64,000 bases of DNA from Komagataeibacter xylinus (GTDB taxonomy: Bacteria; Pseudomonadota; Alphaproteobacteria; Acetobacterales; Acetobacteraceae), in the NCBI RefSeq assembly GCF_009834365.1, contig NZ_CP041348.1:590001-654000 (forward strand), read 5' to 3'. Numbering within the stretch: the first letter of the stretch is position 1; the number at the start of each line of letters is the position of its first letter. A program made the translations under genes and the position numbers. Below the pieces are notes generated by a model. That model was not told the origin of the DNA. It worked only from the letters and a program-made list of their open reading frames with translations, and did not search any database. Of the stretch, positions 50,343-61,428 are shown piece after piece.

Positions 50343-52403
50343 ATGCCCGAACTGCTTATCGAACTCTTCTCCGAGGAAATTCCGGCCCGCATGCAGGCGC
50401 GCGCGGCGGCCGACCTTGAACGCCTCGTAACCGAGGCCCTTGCCGCCCTCAAGCCGCGCGCGGCCACGGCCTATGCCAGCCCGCGCCGCATTGCGCTGTC
50501 GCTTGAGGTCGACGCCACCGTGCCCGGCAGCACGGTCAATGAGCGCGGCCCGCGTGAAAGCGCGCCCGAGAAGGCACTGGCCGGCTTCATGCGCAAGCAT
50601 GGCGTGACACAGGATGCACTGGTGGCCGAGAACGGCTTCTGGGTGCTGCATCGCGACATTCCGCCCGTTGATGCCGCCACCCGCATTGCCGATGTGCTGC
50701 CCGGCCTGCTGCGTCGCTTCCCCTGGCCCAAATCCATGCGCTGGGGCGTGGGCAGCGCCTTTACATGGGTGCGCCCGCTGCGCCGCATCGTATGCCTGCT
50801 TGATGGCAGGGTGGTCGATTTCACGCTGGCGGAAGGCGAGGATAACGGCCATGGCCTGAAATCGGGCAACCTGACCGAAGGCCACCGTTTCACTGCCCCC
50901 GGCGCGTTTGCCGTAAGCAGCACCAGGGACTGGCTGGAGGGCCTGCGCGCCCATCAGGTCGAACCCGATGCCGCCTGCCGCCGCACCACCATTGCTGAAG
51001 GTGTCGCCCGCCTTGCCAGTGAGGAAGGGCTGAGCGTAGTAGCTGATCCCGGCCTGATCGACGAAGTGGCAGGGCTGACCGAATGGCCGGTGCCCTTCCT
51101 TGGTCAGATCGATGATGAATTCATGACCCTGCCGCCCGAGGTGATGCAGGTTTCCATGCGGGTGAACCAGCGTTACTTCGCGCTGCGTAATTCGGATGGC
51201 TCGGCCGCACCCCGCTTCGCCTTCGTGGCCAACCTGCTGCCCAGTGATGGCGGGGCACTGACCATTGCAGGCAACGAGCGCGTACTGCGCGCCCGTTTTG
51301 CCGATGCCCGCCACTTCTGGGATCTCGACCGCGCCAACACGCTGGAAAGCCGCGTGCCCGCACTCGACCGCATCGTGTTCCACGCAAGCCTTGGCAGCCA
51401 GGGCGAGCGGGTGAAGCGCATCGTGCGGCTTGCGGGCATTCTTGCAGGCATGACCGGGGCCGATCAGGCTCAGGCCGAACGCGCGGCCCTGCTGTGCAAA
51501 GCTGATCTCACCACCGGCATGGTAGGTGAATTCCCCGAGCTTCAGGGCATCATGGGGGCCTATTACGCCCGCCACGATGGCGAGCCTGCTGCGGTTGCCG
51601 ATGCCATTGGCGCGCATTACATGCCACGCGGCCCGCTTGATGCGGTGCCGACTGCTCCGGTCTCGGTGGCTGTGGCGCTGGCCGACAAGATCGACATGCT
51701 GGTGGCCTTCTTTGCCGCGGGCGAGAAGCCGGGCGGCTCGGGCGACCCGTATGCGCTGCGCCGGGCGGCCCTTGGCGTCATCCGCATCATTCGTGAAAAC
51801 GGGCTGCGGCTGGATCTGGCAAAAGTGTTCTGGGAGGCAGCCCAAGGCCTGCCCGAGGCACTGCGCCTTGCCCCCGATCTGGACGTGCTGCCCGAATTCG
51901 TGGCTGACCGCCTGCGCGTTCAACTGCGTGGCGAGGGCGCGCGGCATGACATTCTGGCCGCCGTATCGGTAGGCAATACCGATACCGACATCGTGCGCCT
52001 GCTGGCCCGCGCCAAGGCCATTGCCGACATGCTGGAAACCGATGACGGGCGCAACATGCTTGCCGCCACCAAGCGTGCCGCCAATATCCTGCGCATCGAG
52101 GACCGCAAGGACGGCCCGCATGAGGGCACGCCCAACCCCGTGCTGTACACCCAGCCCGAGGAAAAGGCGCTGGCCGATCAACTGGCCACGACCATCCCTG
52201 CCGTCGAGCAGGCCACGGCGCAGGAACGCTACGCCGATGCCATGCGTGATGTCGCTTCCCTACGCCCCGCGCTGGACCAGTTCTTTGACAAGGTAACGGT
52301 CAACGACAACGACCCCGCCATCCGCGCCAACCGACTGCGCCTGCTGTCGGAACTGTGCCGCATGACGGTGCTGATTGCCGATTTCAGCCAGATCGAAGGC
52401 TGA
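50343..52403 (+). CDS. glyS: Glycyl-tRNA synthetase beta subunit
   Basis: 686 residues, the tRNA-binding partner of GlyQ. Seen: PELLIELFSEEIPARMQARAAADL at the N-terminus, GWGVGSAFTWVRPLRR-like RWGVGSAFTWVRPLRR, LGSQGERVKRIVRLAG, the HD-like GEFPELQGIMGAYYARHDGE, DKIDMLVAFFAAGEKPGGSGDPYALRRAALG and an anticodon-binding end. It is coupled to glyQ. Repeat copy 8 follows 19 bases after the stop. Confidence 0.97.
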   Translation: MPELLIELFSEEIPARMQARAAADLERLVTEALAALKPRAATAYASPRRIALSLEVDATVPGSTVNERGPRESAPEKALAGFMRKHGVTQDALVAENGFWVLHRDIPPVDAATRIADVLPGLLRRFPWPKSMRWGVGSAFTWVRPLRRIVCLLDGRVVDFTLAEGEDNGHGLKSGNLTEGHRFTAPGAFAVSSTRDWLEGLRAHQVEPDAACRRTTIAEGVARLASEEGLSVVADPGLIDEVAGLTEWPVPFLGQIDDEFMTLPPEVMQVSMRVNQRYFALRNSDGSAAPRFAFVANLLPSDGGALTIAGNERVLRARFADARHFWDLDRANTLESRVPALDRIVFHASLGSQGERVKRIVRLAGILAGMTGADQAQAERAALLCKADLTTGMVGEFPELQGIMGAYYARHDGEPAAVADAIGAHYMPRGPLDAVPTAPVSVAVALADKIDMLVAFFAAGEKPGGSGDPYALRRAALGVIRIIRENGLRLDLAKVFWEAAQGLPEALRLAPDLDVLPEFVADRLRVQLRGEGARHDILAAVSVGNTDTDIVRLLARAKAIADMLETDDGRNMLAATKRAANILRIEDRKDGPHEGTPNPVLYTQPEEKALADQLATTIPAVEQATAQERYADAMRDVASLRPALDQFFDKVTVNDNDPAIRANRLRLLSELCRMTVLIADFSQIEG

Positions 52404-52421
52404 TAAATCTTTAAAAAACAA

Positions 52422-52470
52422 AAGTTTTGGGGTGCCGCCTTTTTTCAAAAAAGGCGGCATTCTTTTTGAT
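52422..52470 (+). repeat. Intergenic Y-shaped repeat, copy 8 (5' half only)
   Basis: AAGTTTTGGGGT arm and a perfect GCCGCC TTTTTTCAAAAAA GGCGGC hairpin, then a T-run; the second hairpin and closing arm are missing. It follows glyS by 19 bases and could serve as a terminator alone. Confidence 0.7.
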
Positions 52471-52477
52471 TTCAGCC

Positions 52478-52870
52478 TCAGGCCAGATACACCAGCCGCG
52501 CGGGCCGGTTACCATGCACCACCACCACGGCATTCTGCCGGAACCGCCGTGCGAGTACCAACCCACGCGCAAGCCCCACCTGCACGCCATAAAGCGGCTC
52601 GGACCATCTTCCCAGCCGTCCTTCCCCCAATGCATGGGGCAACCCTGCCAGGCATTGCGCAAGCCGCGCCATCATGCGCCGGTTCCAGCCATCGGGCCGC
52701 AACCTGCCACCGGGGTTGCATGCGCTGAGCAAAACAATATCGCCCGCGGGCGCACGCCCCGGCCAGCCCGGCCTGTGCCCGATGCGAATGACCGGCATGC
52801 CGGGCACATGATAGGTGCTGAGCCGGTAGGAGCGGTGAATGGCAGGCGTGGGCGGCACGATGGCTGCCAT
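52478..52870 (-). CDS. DUF3293-family protein, coupled to rodA
   Basis: 130 residues, no signal peptide. Seen: HRSYRLSTYHVPG, DIVLLSACNPGGRLRPDGWNRRMMARLAQCL, LGRWSEPLYGVQVGL and ARRFRQNAVVVV, the pattern of DUF3293, of unknown function. Its ATG overlaps the rodA stop as TGATG, so it is translated after rodA as the last gene of the mreB-rodA cluster. Confidence 0.72.
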   Translation of the reverse strand: MAAIVPPTPAIHRSYRLSTYHVPGMPVIRIGHRPGWPGRAPAGDIVLLSACNPGGRLRPDGWNRRMMARLAQCLAGLPHALGEGRLGRWSEPLYGVQVGLARGLVLARRFRQNAVVVVHGNRPARLVYLA

Positions 52871-54027
52871 CAGTCCTTTTCCCCCGGCGTGGTCTCGCCA
52901 AAGGTGGAATTGCGATGCACCCACGCTGACATGAGCAGCCCGAAGCCGAACATGACCATGAGCATGGCCGACCCGCCATAGGAGATGAGCGGCAGCGGCA
53001 CGCCACCCACCGGGATCGCCCCCATCACCATGGACAGGTTGACCGCACAGTACAGGAAGAAGTTCATGGAAATGCCAAGCCCGAGCAGCCGCCCGAACTG
53101 GTTGCGGCTGCGCATGGCGATCAGCATGCCGCCAAATACCAGCAAAAGCAGCATGCCGATCACGGTGATGCCGCCCACGTACCCCCATTCTTCCGCAATC
53201 ATGGTGAAGATGAAGTCGGTCTGCTTTTCAGGCAGGAAGTTGAGCTGCCCCTGCGTGCCCCGCAGGTAGCCCTGCCCCCACATGCCGCCCGACCCCAGCG
53301 CGATCTTGGACTGGATGATGTTGTAGCCTGCACCGAGCGGATCACTCTCGGGGTGAAGGAAGGTGGTGACCCGCGCCTTCTGGTAATCATGCAGGTGGCT
53401 GTAGGCGATTTTGGCAAGGAAGGGCATGGGCAGCACCAGCAGCGCAATCTGCCACAGCCGCATGCCCGCCCCGAAGAACATGCTCGCCCCCACCGTGCCG
53501 ATAATGACGGCGGTGCCAAGGTTTGGCTCCTTGAGCACAAGGGCCACCGGCAGCAGCACCATGAGGGCAGGCGGCACCAGCATGAGCGGGTTGCCCATGC
53601 TGCGGTAACTGATCTTGTGAAACCACGAGGCCAGCATGAGCACCAGCGCGATCTTGGCCAGTTCCGAGGGCTGGACCTGCATGCCCCCCAACATCAGCCA
53701 CCGCTCCGCCCCCTTGCCCACATGCCCCATGCGCAGCACCGCAACGAGCAGGATGAGCGAGAAGATGTAAAGCGGCCACGCCATGCGCACCAGAATGGCC
53801 GGACTCATCAGCGCTATGCCCAGCATCATGACCAGGCCAAAGCAGAAGCGGATGGATTGCGGCCCGGCAAACGGCCGCGACGTGCCACCACCTGCCGAAT
53901 ATAGCGCCCCGTAACCGATCACCGCCAGCGCGCAGATCAGCAGCACGTACAGCCAGTTGACCTGCCACAGCTTGGTCAGGATCTGGAAATTGGGTTCGGC
54001 GCGCAGCAGGCGCTTCTGGAATTTCAT
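52870..54027 (-). CDS. rodA: Rod-shape SEDS glycosyltransferase
   Basis: About 385 residues from the ATG at 54027, which has GGAG six bases upstream (a GTG 12 bases earlier is possible). RodA polymerises peptidoglycan for side-wall elongation with PBP2. Seen: about ten membrane helices, FFGAGMRLWQIALLVLP, HLHDYQKARVTTFLHPESDPLGAGYN, GSGGMWGQGYLRGTQGQLNFLPEKQTDFIFTMIAEEWGYVG and GGVPLPLISYGGSAML, all typical of SEDS proteins. It is 50 bases after mrdA. Confidence 0.96.
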   Translation of the reverse strand: MKFQKRLLRAEPNFQILTKLWQVNWLYVLLICALAVIGYGALYSAGGGTSRPFAGPQSIRFCFGLVMMLGIALMSPAILVRMAWPLYIFSLILLVAVLRMGHVGKGAERWLMLGGMQVQPSELAKIALVLMLASWFHKISYRSMGNPLMLVPPALMVLLPVALVLKEPNLGTAVIIGTVGASMFFGAGMRLWQIALLVLPMPFLAKIAYSHLHDYQKARVTTFLHPESDPLGAGYNIIQSKIALGSGGMWGQGYLRGTQGQLNFLPEKQTDFIFTMIAEEWGYVGGITVIGMLLLLVFGGMLIAMRSRNQFGRLLGLGISMNFFLYCAVNLSMVMGAIPVGGVPLPLISYGGSAMLMVMFGFGLLMSAWVHRNSTFGETTPGEKD

Positions 54028-54077
54028 TCCATTCTCCACAACAGGCGTGGGCGGTGGCGGGGCACGCGTGGCCCGTA

Positions 54078-55997
54078 TCAGTCCACCTCGGCCTGCGCCA
54101 CTTCCTGGCCCGGCGGTTCGCGGTGGTTGACCGGGTCGCGGCGCAGGGTATCGGTCATGATATCACGCGCAAGGGGGGCGGCCACATCCGCACCCGCATT
54201 GCCGTGTTCGATCACCACGGCCGTGGCGTAACGCGGGGCATCATAGGGCGCGAAACAGATGAACAGCGCATGGGGGCGGTATTCCCATGGCAGGTTGGCG
54301 GAGTTGAAGTGCCCGCTCTCGCGCATGGCGCGCGAAACACGCCGCACCTGCGCCGAACCGGTCTTGCCCGCCATCTGCACGCCCGGAATGTCCAGCCGCG
54401 CCTTGGGAGCGGTGCCGCCTTCCTCATTCACCACGGCGTACATGCCCGCCCGTATGTCTTCAAAAAAGTGCTCGGGCATGTCCATGCCCGGTGCGCGGCC
54501 CAGATCGGTCAGGTCCGCCATGCGCCCTGCCACCGAGCGGATCAGGTGCGGCTGCACGTTGCGCCCCGTGGCAATGCGCGAGGCATAGGTGGCAAGCTGC
54601 AGCGGCGTGACCTGCACGAAGCCCTGCCCGATGCCGCTGACAATGGTGTCGCCACCATTCCAGTGATGGCCATGCGCGCGCCGCCATGTGGGCGTGGGGA
54701 TCAGCCCCTGGCGCACATGCGGCAGTTCGATCTCGGGCAGCCTGGCGCCAAGGCCAAACAGTTCGGACGTGGCCGCGATGGGGTCCATGCCGGTGCGGCG
54801 CGCCACTTCATAGAAGAACACGTCGCACGAATATTTCAGCCCCTGCCGCAGGTTGATCGTGCCATGCCCGTAGCGCGACCAGCAATGAAAGCGCGTGCCG
54901 CCCACATCGATATAGCCGGGGCAGTTAATGCGGTCGGAGGGGGAGAGCGTGCCCGCGCGCAGTGCCGCCATGGCCACGGCAGGCTTGAAGGTGGAGCCGG
55001 GCGGATACAGGCCCGACACCGCCTTGTTGATGAGCGGGGTCTGGCTGTTGTTGGTCCACTCGATCCACTGTGCCTGGCTTACGCCACTATCGAACAGCGA
55101 AGGGTCGAAGGAGGGGTTGCTGACCATGGCCAGCACCTCACCATTGCGGCAGTCCATCACCACCGCGCTGGCTGACTGGTCGCCAATGCGACCAAGCACC
55201 TGCTGCTGCAGGCCGCTATCGATAGTGAGCGCGATCTCGTCGCCCGCAAGGCCGGGGTCGCGGTCAAGCTCGGCCATCACGCGGCCCACCGCGTTGACCT
55301 CCATCTCCACCGAGCCTACCTGCCCGCGCAGGTTCAGATCCTGTGTCTGCTCAATGCCCGAGCGCCCCACGCGCATGCCCGGCAGGGCGAGTTCGGCATT
55401 GTGCACCACGTCCTTTTCCGCCGGGGGCGCGACATAGCCCACCACATGCGCCATGAGCGGGCCGAAGGGGTAGACGCGCGTGGTGCCGACATCGATCAGC
55501 ACACCCGGCAGGGAGGGCATGTTGAGTTCCAGCCGCGCCATGTCATCCCATGACAGGAAATCACGCAGCATGATGGGGATGAACCGCCGCTTGTGGCGCA
55601 GTTCATGCTCGATGCGCACGCTGTCGCGCGGCTCGAGCGGCACGAGCTGGGCAAAACGCTCGAGCGTGCCGTTGATGTCACTGGTTTCCTCGGCCAGAAG
55701 CAGGGCGCGCCAGTTGATGCGGTTGGCCGCGACCGAAATGCCGAACCGGTCGGTAATGCGCCCGCGCGGCGGGGCGAAGAAGCGTTTGCTCAGGCGGTTG
55801 TTTTCCGCAAGCTTCGCATAATGGCTGCCGTTGAGAACCTGAAGCCCGTACAGACGTTCACCCAATGCCCCGAGCACCGCGCCCTGGGCTGCCATGAGCA
55901 GCAGGGCGCGACGGGTAAAGACGCCACGGGAGGGATTCTTGCCCTCCTCCGGGCGCGACATGAGCCGGTTGCCGGATTTCTTCTTGCGTAACTTCAT
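54078..55997 (-). CDS. mrdA: Penicillin-binding protein 2 (transpeptidase)
   Basis: 639 residues. One N-terminal membrane helix (ALLLMAAQGAVLGALGERLYGL), a pedestal domain with FFAPPRGRITDRFGISVAANR, and a transpeptidase domain with S335-T-F-K, SCD (KYSCDVFFYEV) and KTG (MAGKTGSAQVRR). It cross-links peptidoglycan with RodA. It lies between mreD and rodA in the elongation operon. Confidence 0.96.
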   Translation of the reverse strand: MKLRKKKSGNRLMSRPEEGKNPSRGVFTRRALLLMAAQGAVLGALGERLYGLQVLNGSHYAKLAENNRLSKRFFAPPRGRITDRFGISVAANRINWRALLLAEETSDINGTLERFAQLVPLEPRDSVRIEHELRHKRRFIPIMLRDFLSWDDMARLELNMPSLPGVLIDVGTTRVYPFGPLMAHVVGYVAPPAEKDVVHNAELALPGMRVGRSGIEQTQDLNLRGQVGSVEMEVNAVGRVMAELDRDPGLAGDEIALTIDSGLQQQVLGRIGDQSASAVVMDCRNGEVLAMVSNPSFDPSLFDSGVSQAQWIEWTNNSQTPLINKAVSGLYPPGSTFKPAVAMAALRAGTLSPSDRINCPGYIDVGGTRFHCWSRYGHGTINLRQGLKYSCDVFFYEVARRTGMDPIAATSELFGLGARLPEIELPHVRQGLIPTPTWRRAHGHHWNGGDTIVSGIGQGFVQVTPLQLATYASRIATGRNVQPHLIRSVAGRMADLTDLGRAPGMDMPEHFFEDIRAGMYAVVNEEGGTAPKARLDIPGVQMAGKTGSAQVRRVSRAMRESGHFNSANLPWEYRPHALFICFAPYDAPRYATAVVIEHGNAGADVAAPLARDIMTDTLRRDPVNHREPPGQEVAQAEVD

Positions 55998-56031
55998 TCA
56001 CTCATCCGGCACGCAGGCCGTGGCACCGGCT

Positions 56032-56598
56032 TCAGGCGCGGTCCGCGTTATTGACGACAAAACGGTAGGTCCAGACAAATCCCGTATACAGGACAGGAAA
56101 GCTGCCAAAGGCCAGGACTGTCTCGAACACAAAGGGCAGAAACTCCACAATATGCAGCGCAAGCGCGCAGCACAGCACCCATTGTAGCGCCGTAACGCCC
56201 ACCATCACCACGCCAAACACAAGCCAGAGAATAAAAAAATTAACCCGTGCCAGTGTATAACGCCCCGACAGGGCCACACCATGCACGATCAGCATCATGA
56301 GCAGCATCACGCCTGCGGGGCCAAAACTCAGAATATCGGCCCATATGCCCAGCACGAACACTGCCAGTGAGGGCATGAGCACCGGCACGAACACCGACCA
56401 CAGGAAGATGGTGGCCATGATGATGGCCGGCATCAACTCGACCTGCCCTGGCAGGTTGAGCGGTGCCGAGAGCACCAGTGTGGCAAAGAACACGAACAGG
56501 AACGGCACGCTGCTGCGCACGCCATGGTCGATACGGTAGCCCAGCCCCGAACGGGGCTGGATGCCGGGGCGGATCGGGGGGGGCGTGAAGGCTTTCAT
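56032..56598 (-). CDS. mreD: Rod-shape protein MreD
   Basis: 188 residues with about five hydrophobic helices, for example VPFLFVFFATLVLSAPLNLP, AVFVLGIWADILSFGPAGVMLLMMLIVHGVAL and FFILWLVFGVVMVGVTALQWVLCC. The DILSFGPAG stretch is the conserved MreD loop. It bridges the MreB-MreC-RodA elongation machine. Its ATG overlaps the mreC stop by four bases. Confidence 0.88.
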   Translation of the reverse strand: MKAFTPPPIRPGIQPRSGLGYRIDHGVRSSVPFLFVFFATLVLSAPLNLPGQVELMPAIIMATIFLWSVFVPVLMPSLAVFVLGIWADILSFGPAGVMLLMMLIVHGVALSGRYTLARVNFFILWLVFGVVMVGVTALQWVLCCALALHIVEFLPFVFETVLAFGSFPVLYTGFVWTYRFVVNNADRA

Positions 56599-57497
56599 CC
56601 GTGCAGGCCCTGATCGGGGTGCGCGGGCAGGGGCATGGCACCGCCACCTGCGGGCAGGGGCACGCGACCCGGCGCATCGGGTGGCACCACGCTGTCCTCA
56701 TAATCGAACACGCGCAGCATATCGACATGGTCGAGCGCAGCCGCAGGCACAACCACCGGCTGGCCGGGGCGCAGGTAATGCACATGCCCCACCGGCAGGC
56801 CTGCGGGCAGGCTTTCGATCTCGCCATTGGTCACGACACGCTCGCCCTCGATCGGCACATTGTCCTGCGGGTAGAAGATGATGCGCGGCAGGGCCGAATT
56901 GTCGCCCGCCATGATGGCCGCCGCATGGCTCGATTCAAGCGTAACCGGCAGGCGGCTTGACGAATCGGTAATCAGCAGCACGCGCGCCGAGCGCCGCCCC
57001 ACCTCGGTCACGCGCCCGACCAGCCCCGCGCCATCAAGGGCGATCCCACCCTTGCGCACCGCCGTATCGGGGTTGAGGGCCAGCAGCACCGCGCGTGCGT
57101 ACAGCCCGCTGGTATCGCGCACCACCCGCCCGCTGACAAAGGTGGGCGCGTTATCGGGAATCCAGTGCAGGTTGGCCTTCAGCGTCGCGTTTTCATCGGC
57201 AAGTGCCGCGGCCACGTCATACCAGTGGCGCAGCGATACGTTCTCGGTGCGCAGACGGATGTTTTCGGCCTCGAGGTTGCGGATATCCTGCAGGTTGCCA
57301 GACACCCAGCGCAGTTTTTCCTGCGGCCAGGCCACCAGCCCGTAGGCGGGGGCGAGCAGGTCGGCGGTGTTCATGCGCAGTTTTTCAATGAGGCCGCGAT
57401 CGGCCTTGCCCAGCAGGATGACGCCGCAGGCCACGAGAATGAGGGCAGGCAGCACAAGCTTGCCCAATGCCTGGCGGAACTGGATGGAGACAGGCAT
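56595..57497 (-). CDS. mreC: Rod-shape protein MreC
   Basis: About 300 residues from the ATG at 57497 (GGGAG eight bases upstream; a GTG start three bases earlier is less likely). A membrane helix (LVLPALILVACGVILLG), a coiled coil (NLEAENIRLRTENVSLRHWYDVAAALADENATLKANL) and the beta-rich periplasmic domain with GLVGRVTEVGRRSARVLLITDSSSRLPV. MreC links MreB to PBP2. It ends in a Pro-rich tail. Confidence 0.95.
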   Translation of the reverse strand: MPVSIQFRQALGKLVLPALILVACGVILLGKADRGLIEKLRMNTADLLAPAYGLVAWPQEKLRWVSGNLQDIRNLEAENIRLRTENVSLRHWYDVAAALADENATLKANLHWIPDNAPTFVSGRVVRDTSGLYARAVLLALNPDTAVRKGGIALDGAGLVGRVTEVGRRSARVLLITDSSSRLPVTLESSHAAAIMAGDNSALPRIIFYPQDNVPIEGERVVTNGEIESLPAGLPVGHVHYLRPGQPVVVPAAALDHVDMLRVFDYEDSVVPPDAPGRVPLPAGGGAMPLPAHPDQGLHG

Positions 57498-57634
57498 CAC
57501 GCACGCTCCCCACGCGCGGCGCCTGCGCCATGCCGGTCGGATCGTTCACTTATGCCTGCTCGCCGGACCTGCATCGTCCTGCGTCTCCCCCCTCGGCACG
57601 CCGCCCTGCCTTGCGCCGTGGGCGGCGGCCGTCG

Positions 57635-58991
<1,357 letters not shown>

Positions 58992-59570
58992 ATGAAGACT
59001 TCATCGCCCCGCATGACCATTCGCCCGGCACTGCTGCTTGCGGCGACATTGTGCCTTGGCCTTGGCGCATGCGAGGACACGCGCGACCCCGGCCAGCGCG
59101 CCATTGGCGGCGGCCTGCTCGGCGCGGGCGGCGGCGCGCTGATCGGGGGGCTGGCGGGCGGCGGCCAGGGTGCCGCCATTGGCGCGCTGGCCGGAGCGGC
59201 GGGGGGCGCTGCCATCGGCGCTGGCACCACGCCGCGCAACCGCCCCCGTGGCGAGGCACCTTCCACCGTATGTGCAGGCGGCCGTGTGCTGCCACCGGGC
59301 TACGGACCGCAGAGCTGCCCCGAGGCTGCGGGCCAGCGCGCGGGCTATGGAAACCAGCGCGGCTACGCCACCCCCAGCTACCCCCAGCAGGGCGGGTATG
59401 GGCAAGGGGCGTATGGCCAGAGTGGATATGGCCAAGGCGGATACAGCCAGGGCGGATATGACCAGAGCGGCTATTACGGCCAGCAGCAGGGTGGCTATGC
59501 CCAGCCCTATGGCTACGGGCAGGAAAGTGGCTACCCGCAGCAGGGTTATGAAGGCGAAGGCGGCTACTGA
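58992..59570 (+). CDS. Lipoprotein with glycine zipper and Tyr/Gly/Gln repeat tail
   Basis: 192 residues. Lipoprotein signal with lipobox LGAC (Cys27). Then a glycine-zipper region (about 38-78: GGGLLGAGGGALIGGLAGGGQGAAIG), a Pro/Cys linker with two Cys (STVCAGGRVLPPGYGPQSC), and from about 115 a low-complexity tail of repeated YGQGGY-like units. The first part resembles outer-membrane glycine-zipper lipoproteins; the tail resembles self-associating Tyr/Gln-rich domains. Function unknown. Confidence 0.75.
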   Translation: MKTSSPRMTIRPALLLAATLCLGLGACEDTRDPGQRAIGGGLLGAGGGALIGGLAGGGQGAAIGALAGAAGGAAIGAGTTPRNRPRGEAPSTVCAGGRVLPPGYGPQSCPEAAGQRAGYGNQRGYATPSYPQQGGYGQGAYGQSGYGQGGYSQGGYDQSGYYGQQQGGYAQPYGYGQESGYPQQGYEGEGGY

Positions 59571-59582
59571 GCCCCATGACAC

Positions 59583-59616
59583 AACGCCCCGCCGTGACAT
59601 GACACGGCGGGGCGTT
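59583..59616 (+). terminator. Perfect 14-bp hairpin after the Gly/Tyr lipoprotein gene
   Basis: AACGCCCCGCCGTG and CACGGCGGGGCGTT pair fully with a 6-base loop, 12 bases after the stop. No T-run; probably a terminator or 3' stabiliser. Confidence 0.6.
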
Positions 59617-59632
59617 ATGGCGGCATCCGGAG

Positions 59633-59704
59633 TGATGCCTTTTATTTAAAATGGCAGCGTTTTACGAAGCTTTCTGAAAAAACGCTTCACCAGAAGCTTT
59701 TCTC
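59633..59704 (+). repeat. Intergenic Y-shaped repeat, copy 9 (degenerate)
   Basis: Hairpin ATGCC...GGCAG around TTTTATTTAAAA (imperfect), then GAAGC...GCTTC hairpin with loop TTTCTGAAAAAAC and closing ACCAGAAGCTT. It lies between convergent genes, ending four bases from the leuA stop. Confidence 0.6.
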
Positions 59705-59707
59705 CAC

Positions 59708-61282
59708 TCAGGCTTCGAGGGCGGCAGGCTCGGCCCGGTCGCGCTTGACCAGCAGCTTGTTGAGCGCATGCACATAGGCCCGCACGGCCGAGACCAGCGT
59801 ATCGGCATCGGCACCCTGGCCATCGACCAGCTTGCCATCTTCTTCCAGCCGCACGGAGGTACGGGCCTGCGCATCACTGCCCTCGGTCACGGCACCGACG
59901 GAATACAGCTGCAGCGTCGCGTCATGCGGCACGATGGCGCGGATGGCGTTGAACGCGGCATCGACCGGCCCCTGCCCTTCCGCATGGCCTTCGCGGCGCG
60001 CGCCATCGACTTCCAGCACCAGATCGGCGGTGGCGGGGCGGCGCGAGCCTGCGGTTACATCCAGCGAGATGAAGCGGATGCGGGCATGATCGCGCACTTC
60101 ATCATCAACCAGCGCCACCAGATCCTCGTCGTAGATGACCTTCTTGCGGTCGGCCAGATCCTTGAAGCGGGCGAACGCCTCGTTGAACTGCTCTTCTTCC
60201 AGCTTGTCGTAGCCCATCGCCTTGAGCTTGTCGCGGAAGGCCGCCCGCCCCGAATGCTTGCCCAGCACCAGCGACGAGCGGGTCCAGCCCACGCTCTCGG
60301 GCGTCATGATCTCGTAGGTGGCGGCGTTCTTCAGGATGCCATCCTGATGGATGCCACTTTCATGCGCGAACGCGTTGCGGCCCACGATGGCCTTGTTGGG
60401 CTGCACGTCAAAGCCGGTAATGGTGGCCAGCATGCGCGAGGTGCGCAGCAGGCGTTCGGTATGGATGCCGGTGGTGTAGGGCAGCACGTCATGGCGCGTG
60501 CGCAGCACCATGATGATCTCTTCCAGCGCAGCATTGCCTGCACGCTCGCCAATGCCGTTGATGGTGCATTCCACCTGGCGCGCACCCGCCTTCAGCGCCG
60601 CGATGGTGTTGGCAACCCCCAGGCCGAGGTCATTATGGTTGTGGGTGGAGAAGATGACGCCATCGGCCCCCGGCACGCGGGCACGCAGGTCAGCAAAGAT
60701 GCGGGCCATGTCCTCGGGGGTGGAATAACCCACCGTATCGGGGATGTTGATGGTGGTGGCACCCGCGCGGATGGCGGTCTCGACACAGCGGCACAGGAAG
60801 TCGGGTTCGGTGCGCGAGCCATCCTCGGCGGACCATTCCACGTCATCGGTGAACTGGCGGGCAGCGCGGTTGCCGGCCTCGATCACTTCGAGCACCGTCT
60901 CGGGCTCCATGCGCAGCTTGTACTTCATGTGCAGCGGCGAGGTGGAAATGAAGTTGTGGATGCGCCCGCGCTTTGCGGGCCTGATCGCCTCGCCCGCGCT
61001 GGCGATGTCGTTCTTGCCACCGCTGCGTGCGAGCGCGCACACAACGGTGTTCTTCACCTTCTGGGCAATCTGGTAAACGCTGTCGAAATCACCTTTCGAG
61101 GCCACGGGAAAACCCGCCTCCATCACGTCCACGCCCAGTTCTTCCAGCGCTTCGGCCATGCGCAGCTTCTCGGCGAGGTTCATGGAAAAACCGGGCGACT
61201 GCTCGCCATCACGCAGCGTCGTGTCAAAGATGATGATGCGATTGGGGTCGATGCGGCCAAAGGAAGGATGGTCGATGCTCAT
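59708..61282 (-). CDS. leuA: 2-isopropylmalate synthase
   Basis: 524 residues, type 1 LeuA. It condenses acetyl-CoA with 2-ketoisovalerate, the first step of leucine synthesis. Seen: [30 protein letters not shown], metal motif [24 protein letters not shown] and a C-terminal LeuA regulatory domain (about 390-524: [24 protein letters not shown]) that binds leucine. GAGG lies before the ATG. A leader peptide with Leu codons sits upstream, suggesting attenuation. Confidence 0.97.
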   Translation of the reverse strand: MSIDHPSFGRIDPNRIIIFDTTLRDGEQSPGFSMNLAEKLRMAEALEELGVDVMEAGFPVASKGDFDSVYQIAQKVKNTVVCALARSGGKNDIASAGEAIRPAKRGRIHNFISTSPLHMKYKLRMEPETVLEVIEAGNRAARQFTDDVEWSAEDGSRTEPDFLCRCVETAIRAGATTINIPDTVGYSTPEDMARIFADLRARVPGADGVIFSTHNHNDLGLGVANTIAALKAGARQVECTINGIGERAGNAALEEIIMVLRTRHDVLPYTTGIHTERLLRTSRMLATITGFDVQPNKAIVGRNAFAHESGIHQDGILKNAATYEIMTPESVGWTRSSLVLGKHSGRAAFRDKLKAMGYDKLEEEQFNEAFARFKDLADRKKVIYDEDLVALVDDEVRDHARIRFISLDVTAGSRRPATADLVLEVDGARREGHAEGQGPVDAAFNAIRAIVPHDATLQLYSVGAVTEGSDAQARTSVRLEEDGKLVDGQGADADTLVSAVRAYVHALNKLLVKRDRAEPAALEA

Positions 61283-61375
61283 GGTAATAACCTCGGACTT
61301 GGTCCTGATATGGGACGGGCGACGGCACGCGCATGCGGCCTGTCTGTTCGTGTTCGCGCGGCTGCATGGCCGCTC

Positions 61376-61428
61376 CGATCAATCCCCTGGGCGCGCCGGC
61401 ACGCAGGCCGGCCCTGATCGCTCAGGGG
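61376..61428 (-). promoter_or_regulatory. Competing hairpins in the leuA leader
   Basis: CCCTGA-GCGA-TCAGGG (61412-61427, GNRA-type loop) spans the leader-peptide stop codon. It competes with pairing of TGATCG (61415-61420) to CGATCA (61376-61381), and of CAGGGG (61423-61428) to CCCCTG (61384-61389). A further hairpin, GCCGGC/GCCGGC, occupies 61395-61412. No T-run follows, so the mechanism may be anti-ribosome-site or Rho based. Confidence 0.45.

Noticed and set aside
49479..52181. 900-codon minus-strand open frame
   Set aside because: It is the antisense of glyQ-glyS; high GC makes long antisense frames common, and the His/Gln/Gly/Ala-rich product matches no family.
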